NCBI GenBank assembly: GCA_965250265.1
Contig: CBDFNO010000014.1
Coordinates: 558,001-622,000, forward strand
Source: PRS1 sp965250265
GTDB lineage: Bacteria > Bacteroidota > Bacteroidia > Flavobacteriales > Flavobacteriaceae
Reading direction: 5' to 3'
DNA length: 64,000 nt
Shown: in pieces, positions 7,439 through 15,533 of the stretch
How positions within the stretch are numbered: the first letter of the stretch is position 1
Layout: each line of letters opens with the position of its first letter
Program-made: the position numbers and the translations under genes
Notes under the pieces: model-generated
The model's database searches: none
What the model was told of the DNA's origin: nothing
What the model saw: the letters and a program-made list of their open reading frames with translations, nothing else

Positions 7439-8769
7439 TAATTTAGAATTGTTACTTTTATTTGTTTTATACGTTTTTTATCTAACGCTTCTATAGTAAA
7501 AACGTAATTATTGAAATTTATTTTGCTCCCAGTTTTAGGAAAACTCCCTGATACTTCTAGTATAAAACCCGCAATAGTTTCTGATTCTCCTTTTTTAGTT
7601 TCAAAAACAGCTTCCTCTTCAAGCTTAATTATCTTATAAAAATCTTTTAATGTTGTCTTTCCTTCAAACACAAAATTGTTATCATCAAGTTTAGAATACG
7701 TAAGGTCATCCATATCAAACTCATCGTTAATATCTCCTACAATCTCTTCAATGACATCTTCAAGAGATATAAGCCCTGAAGTACCACCATATTCGTCAAC
7801 AACAATTGCAAGATGGACTTTCTTATCTTGAAACTCTACCATTAAATCATCTAACTTTTTGTTTTCAGGAACAAAAAAAGGTCCTCGTAGTAAGCTCGTC
7901 CAATCAAAGTTTATTTTATCTAAATAAGGCAATAAATCTTTTACATATAAAATCCCCAAAATGGCATCTAAACTATCTTTGTAAACAGGAATCCTGGAAT
8001 AGCCATGTTTAATTATTTTAGGAATAATTTCGTCATATTTTAAACTCTCATCTAATGCGAAAATATCAATTCTGGGACGCATAACTTGTTTTGTGTCTGT
8101 GTTTCCAAAAGATACAATCCCTTTCAATATTTTATGTTCTTCTCTAGTTGTATCATCTTCACTTGTTAATTCTAAAGCTTGCGATAACTTATCGATATTT
8201 AAATTAGATTTTTGTTTCCCTAGTTTATTGCGAATACTTTGTGTAATCCCTTGCATCGGTAAACTTATAGGCGAAAAAATGATGTCTAACACTTTTAATG
8301 GATAAGACATAAATTTAGAAAACTTTAGATTGTTTCGGCTAGCGTAAACCTTTGGAAATATTTCGCCAAAAAGTAAAATTAAAAATGTGGCAATTATTAC
8401 CTTTAAAAAGAAAACAAGAGGTACTTCAAAAAAATAAAAATTAATTACAGAGCTAACATTTTTAAATAAATTATCACTTATTGAAGCAAACAAAATAACA
8501 ATTGCAATATTTATAAAATTGTTAGCTACCAATATGGTTGCCAATAATTTTTGAGGTTTTTCCAAAAGTTTAGAAACAATCTCTATAGGTTTAGATTTTT
8601 TTTCTAACTCATTATCAATATCTATTTGTGTGAGTGAAAACAAAGCAACTTCAGCTCCAGAAATTAAAGCTGAGCATATCAAGAGCAAAAATAAAAGCAC
8701 AAACCCAGATACAATTGAAGCGTCAATTGTATTAATACAGATAATTAAACTAACGGGATCAGGATCCAA
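7438..8769 (-). CDS. gldE: Gliding motility protein GldE (CNNM/CorC-type)
   Basis: A 443-residue membrane protein. The N-terminal half has a DUF21/CNNM membrane domain with helices at about 15-35, 75-95 and 110-135. Two CBS motifs follow at about residues 215-335 (MRPRIDIFALDES, then VDEYGGTSGLISLEDVIEEI), and a CorC/HlyC C-terminal domain closes the protein. GldE is thought to stabilise GldD or assist metal transport. The start must be TTG at 8767-8769, because a stop codon lies two codons upstream in frame. It is 23 bp behind ssb. Confidence 0.9.
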   Translation of the reverse strand: MDPDPVSLIICINTIDASIVSGFVLLFLLLICSALISGAEVALFSLTQIDIDNELEKKSKPIEIVSKLLEKPQKLLATILVANNFINIAIVILFASISDNLFKNVSSVINFYFFEVPLVFFLKVIIATFLILLFGEIFPKVYASRNNLKFSKFMSYPLKVLDIIFSPISLPMQGITQSIRNKLGKQKSNLNIDKLSQALELTSEDDTTREEHKILKGIVSFGNTDTKQVMRPRIDIFALDESLKYDEIIPKIIKHGYSRIPVYKDSLDAILGILYVKDLLPYLDKINFDWTSLLRGPFFVPENKKLDDLMVEFQDKKVHLAIVVDEYGGTSGLISLEDVIEEIVGDINDEFDMDDLTYSKLDDNNFVFEGKTTLKDFYKIIKLEEEAVFETKKGESETIAGFILEVSGSFPKTGSKINFNNYVFTIEALDKKRIKQIKVTILN

Positions 8770-8792
8770 ATGTTATCGTATTAATTAAACTA

Positions 8793-9242
8793 TTAGAACG
8801 GTAAATCATCTTCTTCAGCAGAAGGCTCGCTAACAACTTCTTGATTGTTCTCTGCAGAAGATGGTTGTACCTGTTGAGAAGGAGCTCCCGCTGAAACATT
8901 TTCATTTTTTGTGCTTAAAAAGGTAAAATCTTTACATTGAATTTCGGTAGAAAAACGATCCATACCTTTATCATCTTGCCACTTACGTGTTTTGATACGT
9001 CCTTCTATATAAACCTTGTCTCCTTTGGTTAAATACTTTTCGCAAATCTCGGCAGCTTTATTTCTAACCACTATATTATGCCATTCTGTATTAGAAACAC
9101 GTTCATTAGTTTGTTTGTTTACATACGTTTCGTTTGTGGCTAAAGGAAAACGACCTATACAGCCTCCTCCTTCAAAGTAATGCATTTTTACTTCATCTCC
9201 TAAATGCCCAATTAGCATTACTTTATTTAATGTTCCCGACAT
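8793..9242 (-). CDS. ssb: Single-stranded DNA-binding protein
   Basis: A 149-residue SSB with an N-terminal OB fold (about 1-112; begins MSGTLNKVMLIGHLG, with WHNIVVRNKAAEI and GKIKTRKWQD-type strands), a Gln/Ser/Glu-rich flexible linker and the acidic tip EEDDLPF, which recruits partner proteins at replication forks. A -7-like TAATTTTG lies about 26 nt upstream on the minus strand. It stands between mutY and gldE in the conserved order. Confidence 0.93.
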   Translation of the reverse strand: MSGTLNKVMLIGHLGDEVKMHYFEGGGCIGRFPLATNETYVNKQTNERVSNTEWHNIVVRNKAAEICEKYLTKGDKVYIEGRIKTRKWQDDKGMDRFSTEIQCKDFTFLSTKNENVSAGAPSQQVQPSSAENNQEVVSEPSAEEDDLPF

Positions 9243-9331
9243 AATTGTTTAATTTATTTATACTACAAAATTAACTGATTTATAATAGACTTTTTTAAAA
9301 GTAATAAAAAAATATGAACAATATAGTTGCT

Positions 9332-10372
9332 CTAAAAATTAAATTCATCTATAAATCTACTTATTAAAACAGGAACAGGATAAGACTTTATTTTAATTAT
9401 ATCTATTCCTTTTAGAGGTAAGTCTTTAACTTTTATAATCCAAAACTTAGTATATAAATGCTGGTGAGAAAGTTTATGAACGATATCGGTATCATTGTGC
9501 AATTTAAAATTATATTTAATTCCATTTATAAAAGATTGTACGTTTATATTTCTATTAAAATTATCTTCTGTTAAGGGTTCCATGGTTTCAATTAAAGGAA
9601 ACTGATATAAATTTTGCCAAATACCTTTTTCTACACGCTGCTCTAAAATTGTTTTATTGTTTTCTGAAACAAACACTAAAAAGTTAAAATATTTCTTCGA
9701 GATTTTTGTCTTATTAATTTTAACAGGAAGTTCTGTTATTTTGTTAAGTTGTAATGCAACACATTTCTTATTTAAAGGACAAACTTCGCAATCTGGTTGG
9801 TTTGGTTTACACTGTCTTGCACCAAATTCCATTACAGCTTGGTTATAATCGCCAATTTTATCTTTTGGCAGTAATCTTTGAGCAAGAGTTTTGAACACTT
9901 TAATCCCTTGTGATGAATTAATAGGAGTTTCAATTCCAAAATACCGCGACAAAACTCTATAAACATTACCATCTACAACTGCAGTTGGCTCATTATAACA
10001 AATTGAAGCAATAGCACTTGCTGTATAGTCTCCAACACCTTTAAGATTTAATAACTCTTTATAGGTTTTCGGAAAATCTCCATTTAAATGGTTTACAATA
10101 TATCTTGCTGAATAATGTAAATTTCGAGCTCTGGAATAATAGCCTAGTCCTTGCCAAAGTTTTAAAACCTCACTTTCCTGTGCTTTAGCCAAGTCTAAAA
10201 CTGTAGGGAAACTAGCAACAAAAAGGTTATAATATGGCAAGCCTTGCTTAATTTGAGTTTGCTGCATTATAATTTCAGACAGCCATATATAATAAGGATT
10301 TTGTGTTTCCCTCCAAGGAAGTTCTCTCTTATATTCTGAATACCAATGTTTTAAAGTTTTTGTAAAATTCAT
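9332..10372 (-). CDS. mutY: A/G-specific adenine glycosylase MutY
   Basis: A 346-residue base-excision repair glycosylase that removes adenine mispaired with 8-oxoguanine. It shows the catalytic Glu in LSEIIMQQTQI, the helix-hairpin-helix LKGVGDYTASAIASI, the catalytic Asp in AVVDGNVYRVLSR, and the 4Fe-4S ligands C-x6-C-x2-C-x5-C in CKPNQPDCEVCPLNKKC. A C-terminal NUDIX-like domain (about 225-346) reads 8-oxoG. A TATTTTTG box about 20 nt upstream of the start fits a promoter. Confidence 0.93.
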   Translation of the reverse strand: MNFTKTLKHWYSEYKRELPWRETQNPYYIWLSEIIMQQTQIKQGLPYYNLFVASFPTVLDLAKAQESEVLKLWQGLGYYSRARNLHYSARYIVNHLNGDFPKTYKELLNLKGVGDYTASAIASICYNEPTAVVDGNVYRVLSRYFGIETPINSSQGIKVFKTLAQRLLPKDKIGDYNQAVMEFGARQCKPNQPDCEVCPLNKKCVALQLNKITELPVKINKTKISKKYFNFLVFVSENNKTILEQRVEKGIWQNLYQFPLIETMEPLTEDNFNRNINVQSFINGIKYNFKLHNDTDIVHKLSHQHLYTKFWIIKVKDLPLKGIDIIKIKSYPVPVLISRFIDEFNF

Positions 10373-10434
10373 TTTAAAAATTCCTTGAATGGCAAAAATA
10401 AACGTTTATTAGATTAAATTTTAATGTATTAGGC

Positions 10435-10466
10435 TTGAAATATTGAATATAAAATACATATATTTG
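10435..10466 (+). promoter_or_regulatory. Promoter of the HU gene
   Basis: TTG at 10435-10437 and TATATTTG at 10459-10466 are 21 bp apart, matching the Bacteroidetes sigma-A pattern (TTTG, about 20 bp, TAnnTTTG). The HU start codon is 42 bp downstream. Confidence 0.65.
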
Positions 10467-10508
10467 CAACCCTTATAATTAATAAATAACCCTTTAAAAA
10501 TAAAAACA

Positions 10509-10799
10509 ATGACTAAAGCTGATATAGTAGCAAAAATTTCTGAAAAATTAGGAATAGAAAAAGGAGATGTTCAAGCAACGGTAGAAACATTTATGAGTGA
10601 AGTTAAAACATCACTAGAAGGTGGCGATAACGTATATCTTAGAGGTTTCGGTAGTTTCATCATCAAAGCAAGAGCTGAAAAAACAGGTAGAAATATTTCA
10701 AAAAATACAACTATCAAAATTCCAGCTCACAATATACCAGCATTTAAACCGGCAAAAGTTTTTGTAGAAAGTGTAAAAGCTAATGTTGAGGTTAAATAA
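10509..10799 (+). CDS. HU family DNA-binding protein
   Basis: A 96-residue histone-like protein. The N-terminal helical dimerisation part (MTKADIVAKISEKLGIEKGD) is followed by the strand FGSFIIKARAEKTGRN and the arm NTTIKIPAHNIPAFKPAKVF, which inserts into the minor groove. Length and sequence are standard for HU. It shares a transcript with the 29-residue basic protein, ending at the terminator at 10930. Confidence 0.92.
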   Translation: MTKADIVAKISEKLGIEKGDVQATVETFMSEVKTSLEGGDNVYLRGFGSFIIKARAEKTGRNISKNTTIKIPAHNIPAFKPAKVFVESVKANVEVK

Positions 10800-10836
10800 A
10801 ACATTAATAAAGTATTAATTTTAAAAGTATTAATTT

Positions 10837-10926
10837 ATGCCAAGTGGTAAAAAACGTAAAAGACACAAGGTTGCTACGCATAAGCGTAAAAAAAGACGGC
10901 GAGCTAATCGTCACAAGAAAAAATAA
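10837..10926 (+). CDS. 29-residue highly basic protein
   Basis: An ATG-initiated frame of 29 codons with 20 Lys, Arg or His residues, beginning MPSGKKRKRHKVATHKRKK and ending RRANRHKKK. It lies 37 bp behind HU and is closed by the terminator at 10930-10957. I recall nearly identical peptides at this position, between HU and RNase G, in other Flavobacteriia, which argues that it is a real gene. Size and charge resemble tiny ribosomal proteins such as bTHX or a nucleic-acid chaperone; that role is inference. Confidence 0.75.
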   Translation: MPSGKKRKRHKVATHKRKKRRRANRHKKK

Positions 10927-10929
10927 TAC

Positions 10930-10957
10930 GAAAAAGTAGTTAAATAACTACTTTTTC
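10930..10957 (+). terminator. Intrinsic terminator of the HU operon
   Basis: A perfect 13-bp stem (10930-10942 with 10945-10957) with a 2-nt formal loop. The downstream arm ends in five T residues, and its A-rich start makes it work in both directions. Confidence 0.75.
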
Positions 10958-10985
10958 AATTTTATTAAAATCGTTCTTTGATAAT

Positions 10986-11033
10986 AAATTTATGATTAGT
11001 TTACACTTTTTACCTTAGTGTAATCATAAATTT
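10986..11033 (+). promoter_or_regulatory. Large hairpin in the region before rng
   Basis: The arm 11017-11033 (AGTGTAATCATAAATTT) pairs with 10986-11007 apart from a 5-nt bulge, with a loop of about 9 nt. It lies about 77 bp before the rng start codon. A leader hairpin would fit feedback control of an RNase E/G gene, as known for E. coli rne, but here it is only structural inference. Confidence 0.4.
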
Positions 11034-11109
11034 TACAGATTAAATCCTGTGAATCAAATAAATATGTATAATCCATCTGTACTTAATTGTATAGATTAAA
11101 ATTAACTAA

Positions 11110-12654
11110 ATGAATAAAGAATTAATAATTCGTTCTAGTTCTAACAATGTTGATTTTGCCTTATTAAAAGATGGAAAACTTATTGAATTACAAAAAGATG
11201 AGGATGACAGTAATTTTTCGGTTGGCGATGTGTTTATGGCCAAAATTAGAAAATCTGTTCCAGGTTTAAATGCAGCATTTGTAAATGTTGGTTATGAAAA
11301 AGATGCATTTTTGCATTATCATGATTTAGGCCCAAAACTTCCAACTCTTTTGAAATTCGTAAAACGTGTAAGCACAGGTAAACTTAGAGATTATTCTTTA
11401 AAGAATTTCCCATTTGAAAAAGATATTGATAAAAACGGCAGCATTGCTGACGCTTTAAAATCAAATCAATCTGTATTGGTACAAATAGTAAAAGAACCAA
11501 TATCTACTAAAGGACCACGAATTAGTTCGGAGCTTTCAATAGCTGGTAGATATGTTGTTTTAGTTCCTTTTTCCGATCGAATTTCAATTTCTCAAAAAAT
11601 TGAAAGTAAAGAAGAAAAAGACAGACTTAAACGTTTGCTAAAAAGTATTACTCCAAAAGGATTCGGAGTCATAGTACGTACTGTTGCAGAAGGCAAAAAA
11701 GTAGCTGAACTAGACAGAGATTTACAAAATTTGTATGGTCGTTGGACCGCAATGTGTAAAAAGCTACATAGAGCACATCATCCTAGTAAAGTGTTAGGAG
11801 AAATGAATAAAGCCTCTTCTATTTTAAGAGACATTTTTAACAACTCTTTCACTTCAATAATAGTAGATGATGAATCGCTTTACATTCAAATTAAAGATTA
11901 TGTGCAAGAAATTGCACCTAAAAAAGAATCAATAGTTAAGTTGTATCAGTCTAATGTTCCCATTTTTGAAAAACATGGAATTGAGAGACAAATAAAAACA
12001 TCCTTTGGACGCACAGTGTCTATGGCAAAAGGAGCTTATCTAATAATAGAACATACAGAAGCTCTTCACGTTATAGATGTAAACAGTGGAAATCGCTCTA
12101 ACAAAGCAAAAAACCAAGAGGATACAGCACTAGAAGTTAATTTAATTTCGGCTACAGAAATTGCTCGCCAATTACGTTTGCGTGATATGGGCGGAATAAT
12201 TGTAGTAGATTTTATTGATATGAATAGAGCTGAACACAGAAAGAAGCTCTTTAATCATCTTCGTGATGAAATGAAAGATGACAGAGCAAAACACAAAATT
12301 TTGCCTCCAAGTAAATTTGGATTGATACAAATAACCAGACAACGAGTAAGACCAGAAATGAATATTAAAACTAGGGAGGAAGATCCTAATGGTATTAATG
12401 GTCAAGAAGTTGAAGCTCCAATCGGAATCGTAGAAAAAATTTCGCACGATCTGGAAGAACTATTAAAAAAAGACTATAAAAAGCTGACTTTAAACACACA
12501 TCCTTTTATAGCAGCCTATTTAACAAAAGGCTTTCCATCTATGCGTTCAAAATGGTTTTTTGAACACAAAAAATGGGTGAATATATTACCAAGAGATGCT
12601 TACACGTATCTAGAATATCATTTTTTTGATAAAAATGGTAAGAAGATTAAATAA
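11110..12654 (+). CDS. rng: Ribonuclease E/G family endoribonuclease
   Basis: A 514-residue RNase G-type enzyme. An S1 RNA-binding domain occupies about residues 35-130 (GDVFMAKIRKSVPGLNAAFV), then a 5'-sensor region, then the DNase I-like catalytic core with the Mg-binding Asp residues in VIDVNSGNRS and VVDFIDMNRAEHR. The Zn-link CPxCxG motif of E. coli RNase E/G is absent; at that place the chain reads NIKTREEDPNG. It acts in rRNA maturation and mRNA decay. There is a 183-bp upstream gap with a hairpin; its normal 3' terminator appears cut at 12685. Confidence 0.92.
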   Translation: MNKELIIRSSSNNVDFALLKDGKLIELQKDEDDSNFSVGDVFMAKIRKSVPGLNAAFVNVGYEKDAFLHYHDLGPKLPTLLKFVKRVSTGKLRDYSLKNFPFEKDIDKNGSIADALKSNQSVLVQIVKEPISTKGPRISSELSIAGRYVVLVPFSDRISISQKIESKEEKDRLKRLLKSITPKGFGVIVRTVAEGKKVAELDRDLQNLYGRWTAMCKKLHRAHHPSKVLGEMNKASSILRDIFNNSFTSIIVDDESLYIQIKDYVQEIAPKKESIVKLYQSNVPIFEKHGIERQIKTSFGRTVSMAKGAYLIIEHTEALHVIDVNSGNRSNKAKNQEDTALEVNLISATEIARQLRLRDMGGIIVVDFIDMNRAEHRKKLFNHLRDEMKDDRAKHKILPPSKFGLIQITRQRVRPEMNIKTREEDPNGINGQEVEAPIGIVEKISHDLEELLKKDYKKLTLNTHPFIAAYLTKGFPSMRSKWFFEHKKWVNILPRDAYTYLEYHFFDKNGKKIK

Positions 12655-12659
12655 TAAAA

Positions 12660-12685
12660 AATCCTTATTCGAAAGAGTAAGGATT
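12660..12685 (+). terminator. Stem-loop behind rng lacking its T-tract
   Basis: AATCCTTATTC, loop GAAA, GAGTAAGGATT forms an 11-bp stem with one G-T pair directly after the rng stop. An intrinsic terminator would continue with T residues, but the sequence changes at once to aldo/keto reductase coding sequence. The A-run before it could serve transcripts from the other strand. Confidence 0.6.
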
Positions 12686-13632
12686 GCTCAATTGTCGTAG
12701 CTCCAATAATATTACTTGTTTACAAATGGTTGTTGTGTTACAAAAGCAAGAGACATTTGCACCAAACTAATTCCATTATTTTTTGCTATTTGTAAGTATT
12801 CTTCAGTTGCTTTTTTAGATCTTAATCCACTATAACGTGCCATTTGTGGGAAAAGATTTAATCTTGAATTATAATCATCTTTACCTTCTATATACTTACC
12901 TGATAGAACTCCAAATGCTAAAGGCGAATAAGCTAATAGTCCTATAATTTTCACGCATAGCCACCTCTGCAATATCTCCTTCAAAAGGTCTGTTTAACAA
13001 CGAATAGGCATTTTGAATAGTAATCATTCGTGGAAGATTATGAGTTTTTGATTCTTCCAAATATCGCATGGTTCCCCAGGCTTTTTCATTAGATAATCCC
13101 ACATGACGTATTTTTCCTTCTTTAATAACTTCGTCTAAAGTGGTGAAGCACTTCATTAAAATTATCTTCCCAAGGATCGTTTGGATTATGATTATAATCT
13201 CTAATACCAAAATGTATTGGTTTGTCTTTCTGGCCAATGCAATTGATATAAATCAATATAATCTGTTTGAAGTCTTGCTAATTCTTTATCAACTGCGTAT
13301 TTAATAGAATCTGAACTAAAACCCCTGTTGTAACGGAATATGAGCTGTGTATTCTCCTGTTCCTGCAATTTTTGATGCTAATACAACTTTGTCTCTATTC
13401 CTTGTCTTTTGTAGCCAAGTTCCAATAATTTCGCTCGTTCTACCACTTGTTTTTGCTTCTGCAGGAACAGGATATAATTCTGCTGTATCGATAAAGTTTA
13501 TGCCGTGCTCAAAGAGCGTAATCTAATTGTTCATGTCCTTCAGCTTCTGTGTTTTGGTTCTCCCCAGGTCATAGAACCCAAACATATTTTACTAACTTTT
13601 ATATTTGTATTTGGAAGTGTTGTGTATTTCAT
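12686..13632 (-). pseudogene. Aldo/keto reductase (Tas-like), many frameshifts and cut C-terminus
   Basis: The reading begins MKYTTLPNTNIKVSKICLGS with the usual N-terminal strand. It continues in pieces through HGINFIDTAELYP (the catalytic Asp/Tyr region), DYIDLYQLHWPER and IGLLAYSPLAFG, so it is an NADPH-dependent reductase of the Tas type. I can restore one frame by removing single bases near 13555, 13512, 13336, 13219, 13148 and 12950, plus one near 12720 that would extend the end through NIIGATTIEQ. All seven are one-base insertions, mostly doubled bases. About 35 C-terminal residues are missing, because the sequence runs into the rng hairpin at 12685. Confidence 0.8.
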
Positions 13633-13672
13633 TTTTTAGATATTAGAACAAAGACTAAAAATCTTAATTGTT

Positions 13673-14639
13673 TTACATATCATTTAATAATTTGGAAATC
13701 TCAATCCAATTTTGGCGTTAAAATTACTTCAATACGTCTGTTTTTTTGCTTTACCCAGTAGCAGTATCGTTAGTGGCTATTGGTGCAAATTCACCACGAC
13801 CTGCTGCTGTTAAGTTTTCTGGATTTATAGCATTATTTTCTCGTAGAATTTGAACCTATGGCTGTGGCTCGTTTGGGTAGATAAATCCCAATTTCCTTTT
13901 ACTTGTCCACTACCTGTAAATGGCACATTATCCGTATGACCCTCGATTAAAACAGCTATCTCTGGATTATCTCCAAGTACATTCCCTAATTGCTGTACAG
14001 CTCTACGACCTTCACTTCCAACAGCCCAACTTCCTGAACTAAACAAAAGCTTGTTCTCCATAGATACATAAACTTTTCCGTCTCGCTGTTCAATGGTCAA
14101 TCCCTTGCCTTCAAAATCGGTTAAGGCTCTTGAAATTGCATTTTTTAAATTGGTCATTGCTGCATCTTTTGCGGCAATAAGACTCTCTAATTCTTCAACA
14201 CGCCTTGATCTGTTTTCTAATTCCTTTTTTAATGTTTCCAATCTTTGCATTTTCTGAAGCAAGAGCTTGTTCCTTTACTTCTAATTGGGCTAATAACTCT
14301 CTGTTCTTTTTTGCATTTTCTGCAATAGCTACTGAACTGTTCTCTTTCTAAAGCATCGTACGAAGCCTTTAGATTCTCATGATTTGACTTTAATGCATTA
14401 AAATCGCTTTGCAACTTATCTCTTTGAGCCACAGCTTCATCATAGTCTTTTTGAAGTATTTTTAAACTATTCTCAGCTTTATTTTTAGCACTCAAAAGCG
14501 TTTCATTTTCATCGGAAAGATTCCTATTCTCCTTTTTTAAATCATTATATTTTCCTTCTAAATCCTTATAAACTTTTGGCGAAACACAAGAAAATATTAC
14601 TAATAATATTAGTGCTACAAATGAGATTTTTTTAATCAT
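13673..14639 (-). pseudogene. OmpA-domain lipoprotein with coiled coil, frameshifted
   Basis: After a lipoprotein leader with lipobox IFSC, a long coiled coil runs to about residue 165 (KYNDLKKENRNLSDENETLL and onward). An OmpA peptidoglycan-binding domain with IEGHTDNVPF and the distal NRRIEVILTP closes it. The start is set at the Met before the leader (14639). Seven single-base insertions (near 14340, 14243, 13871, 13849, 13759, 13746 and 13715) break the frame; removing them gives exactly 320 codons. Its start overlaps the exonuclease III stop by 4 bp. It is probably intact in the organism and misread here. Confidence 0.8.
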
Positions 14640-15411
14640 AATTCTATTTTTATTTTTATTTCTACTAAAATTGGACAATGATCGCTATGTACTGCATCAG
14701 ACAGAATAACGGCTCTTTTTATGTTTTCTTGTAAAGGCTTTGCGACCATAGCATAATCTAATCTCCATCCTTTATTATTGGCTCTTGATTTAGCACGATA
14801 ACTCCACCATACTGTATTGTTGTGAATCATTATTTAAATATCTAAATGAATCAATAAAACCACTATAGATAAATTCTCCGAGCCATTTTCGTTCTTCGGG
14901 TAAAAATCCAGATACATTTTTCATTTTTGGATTGTGAATATCATTTCTTCATGGCAAATATTATAGTCTCCACAAACTACAAGATTTGGAATACTCTTTC
15001 TTAATTTTGTAAGATATTCTAGAATTTCATCCATATAATTAAATTTAAAATCTAACCTTTCAGAATTTGTCCCCGATGGTAAATACATACTCATAATAGA
15101 AACATCATCAAAATCGACACGAAGATTTTCTGCCTTCAAAATCCATAGATGCTATTCCTGTTCCATATTCTATATGGTTTGGTTCAATTTTACACAAAAC
15201 AGCAACACCACTATACCCTTTTTTTTTGTGCGCTAAACCAATAGTTGTAATTATACCCAGCTTCTGCAAAAATTTCTAAATTCAATTGCTCTTTTAAAGC
15301 CTTTATTTCCTGTAAACAAATCACATCTGGATTAGCACTTTTTAGCCAACCAATAAAATCCTTGTTTAAAGCTGCACGAATACCATTAACGTTATAAGAA
15401 ATTATTTTCAT
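14636..15411 (-). pseudogene. xth: Exodeoxyribonuclease III (xth type), frameshifted
   Basis: The pieces are MKIISYNVNGIRAALNKDF, VICLQEIKAL with the catalytic Glu, SGVAVLCK, VCGDYNICH with active-site Asp/Asn, WWSYRAKSRANNKGWRLDY, and SDHCPILVEI with the terminal Asp-His. They are in the right order for an apurinic endonuclease/3'-exonuclease of about 255 residues. Restoring the frame needs three base deletions (near 15220, 15135 and 14822) and one insertion (near 14942), giving 258 codons. It is the first gene of a two-gene unit with the OmpA-domain lipoprotein. Confidence 0.8.
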
Positions 15412-15533
15412 GTTTATAAATAGATATTTCAGCTAAAATAAATAATGCTTTACTTTTTACGCTATTAATTTAAAGCAGTTTTAACTAATTCTATTAACAA
15501 AATATTTTAGCTTATAAACAGTTTAAGTACCAG

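Noticed and set aside
12172..12447. Minus-strand frame inside rng
   Set aside because: It lies wholly within a well-supported RNase G gene and encodes nothing recognisable.
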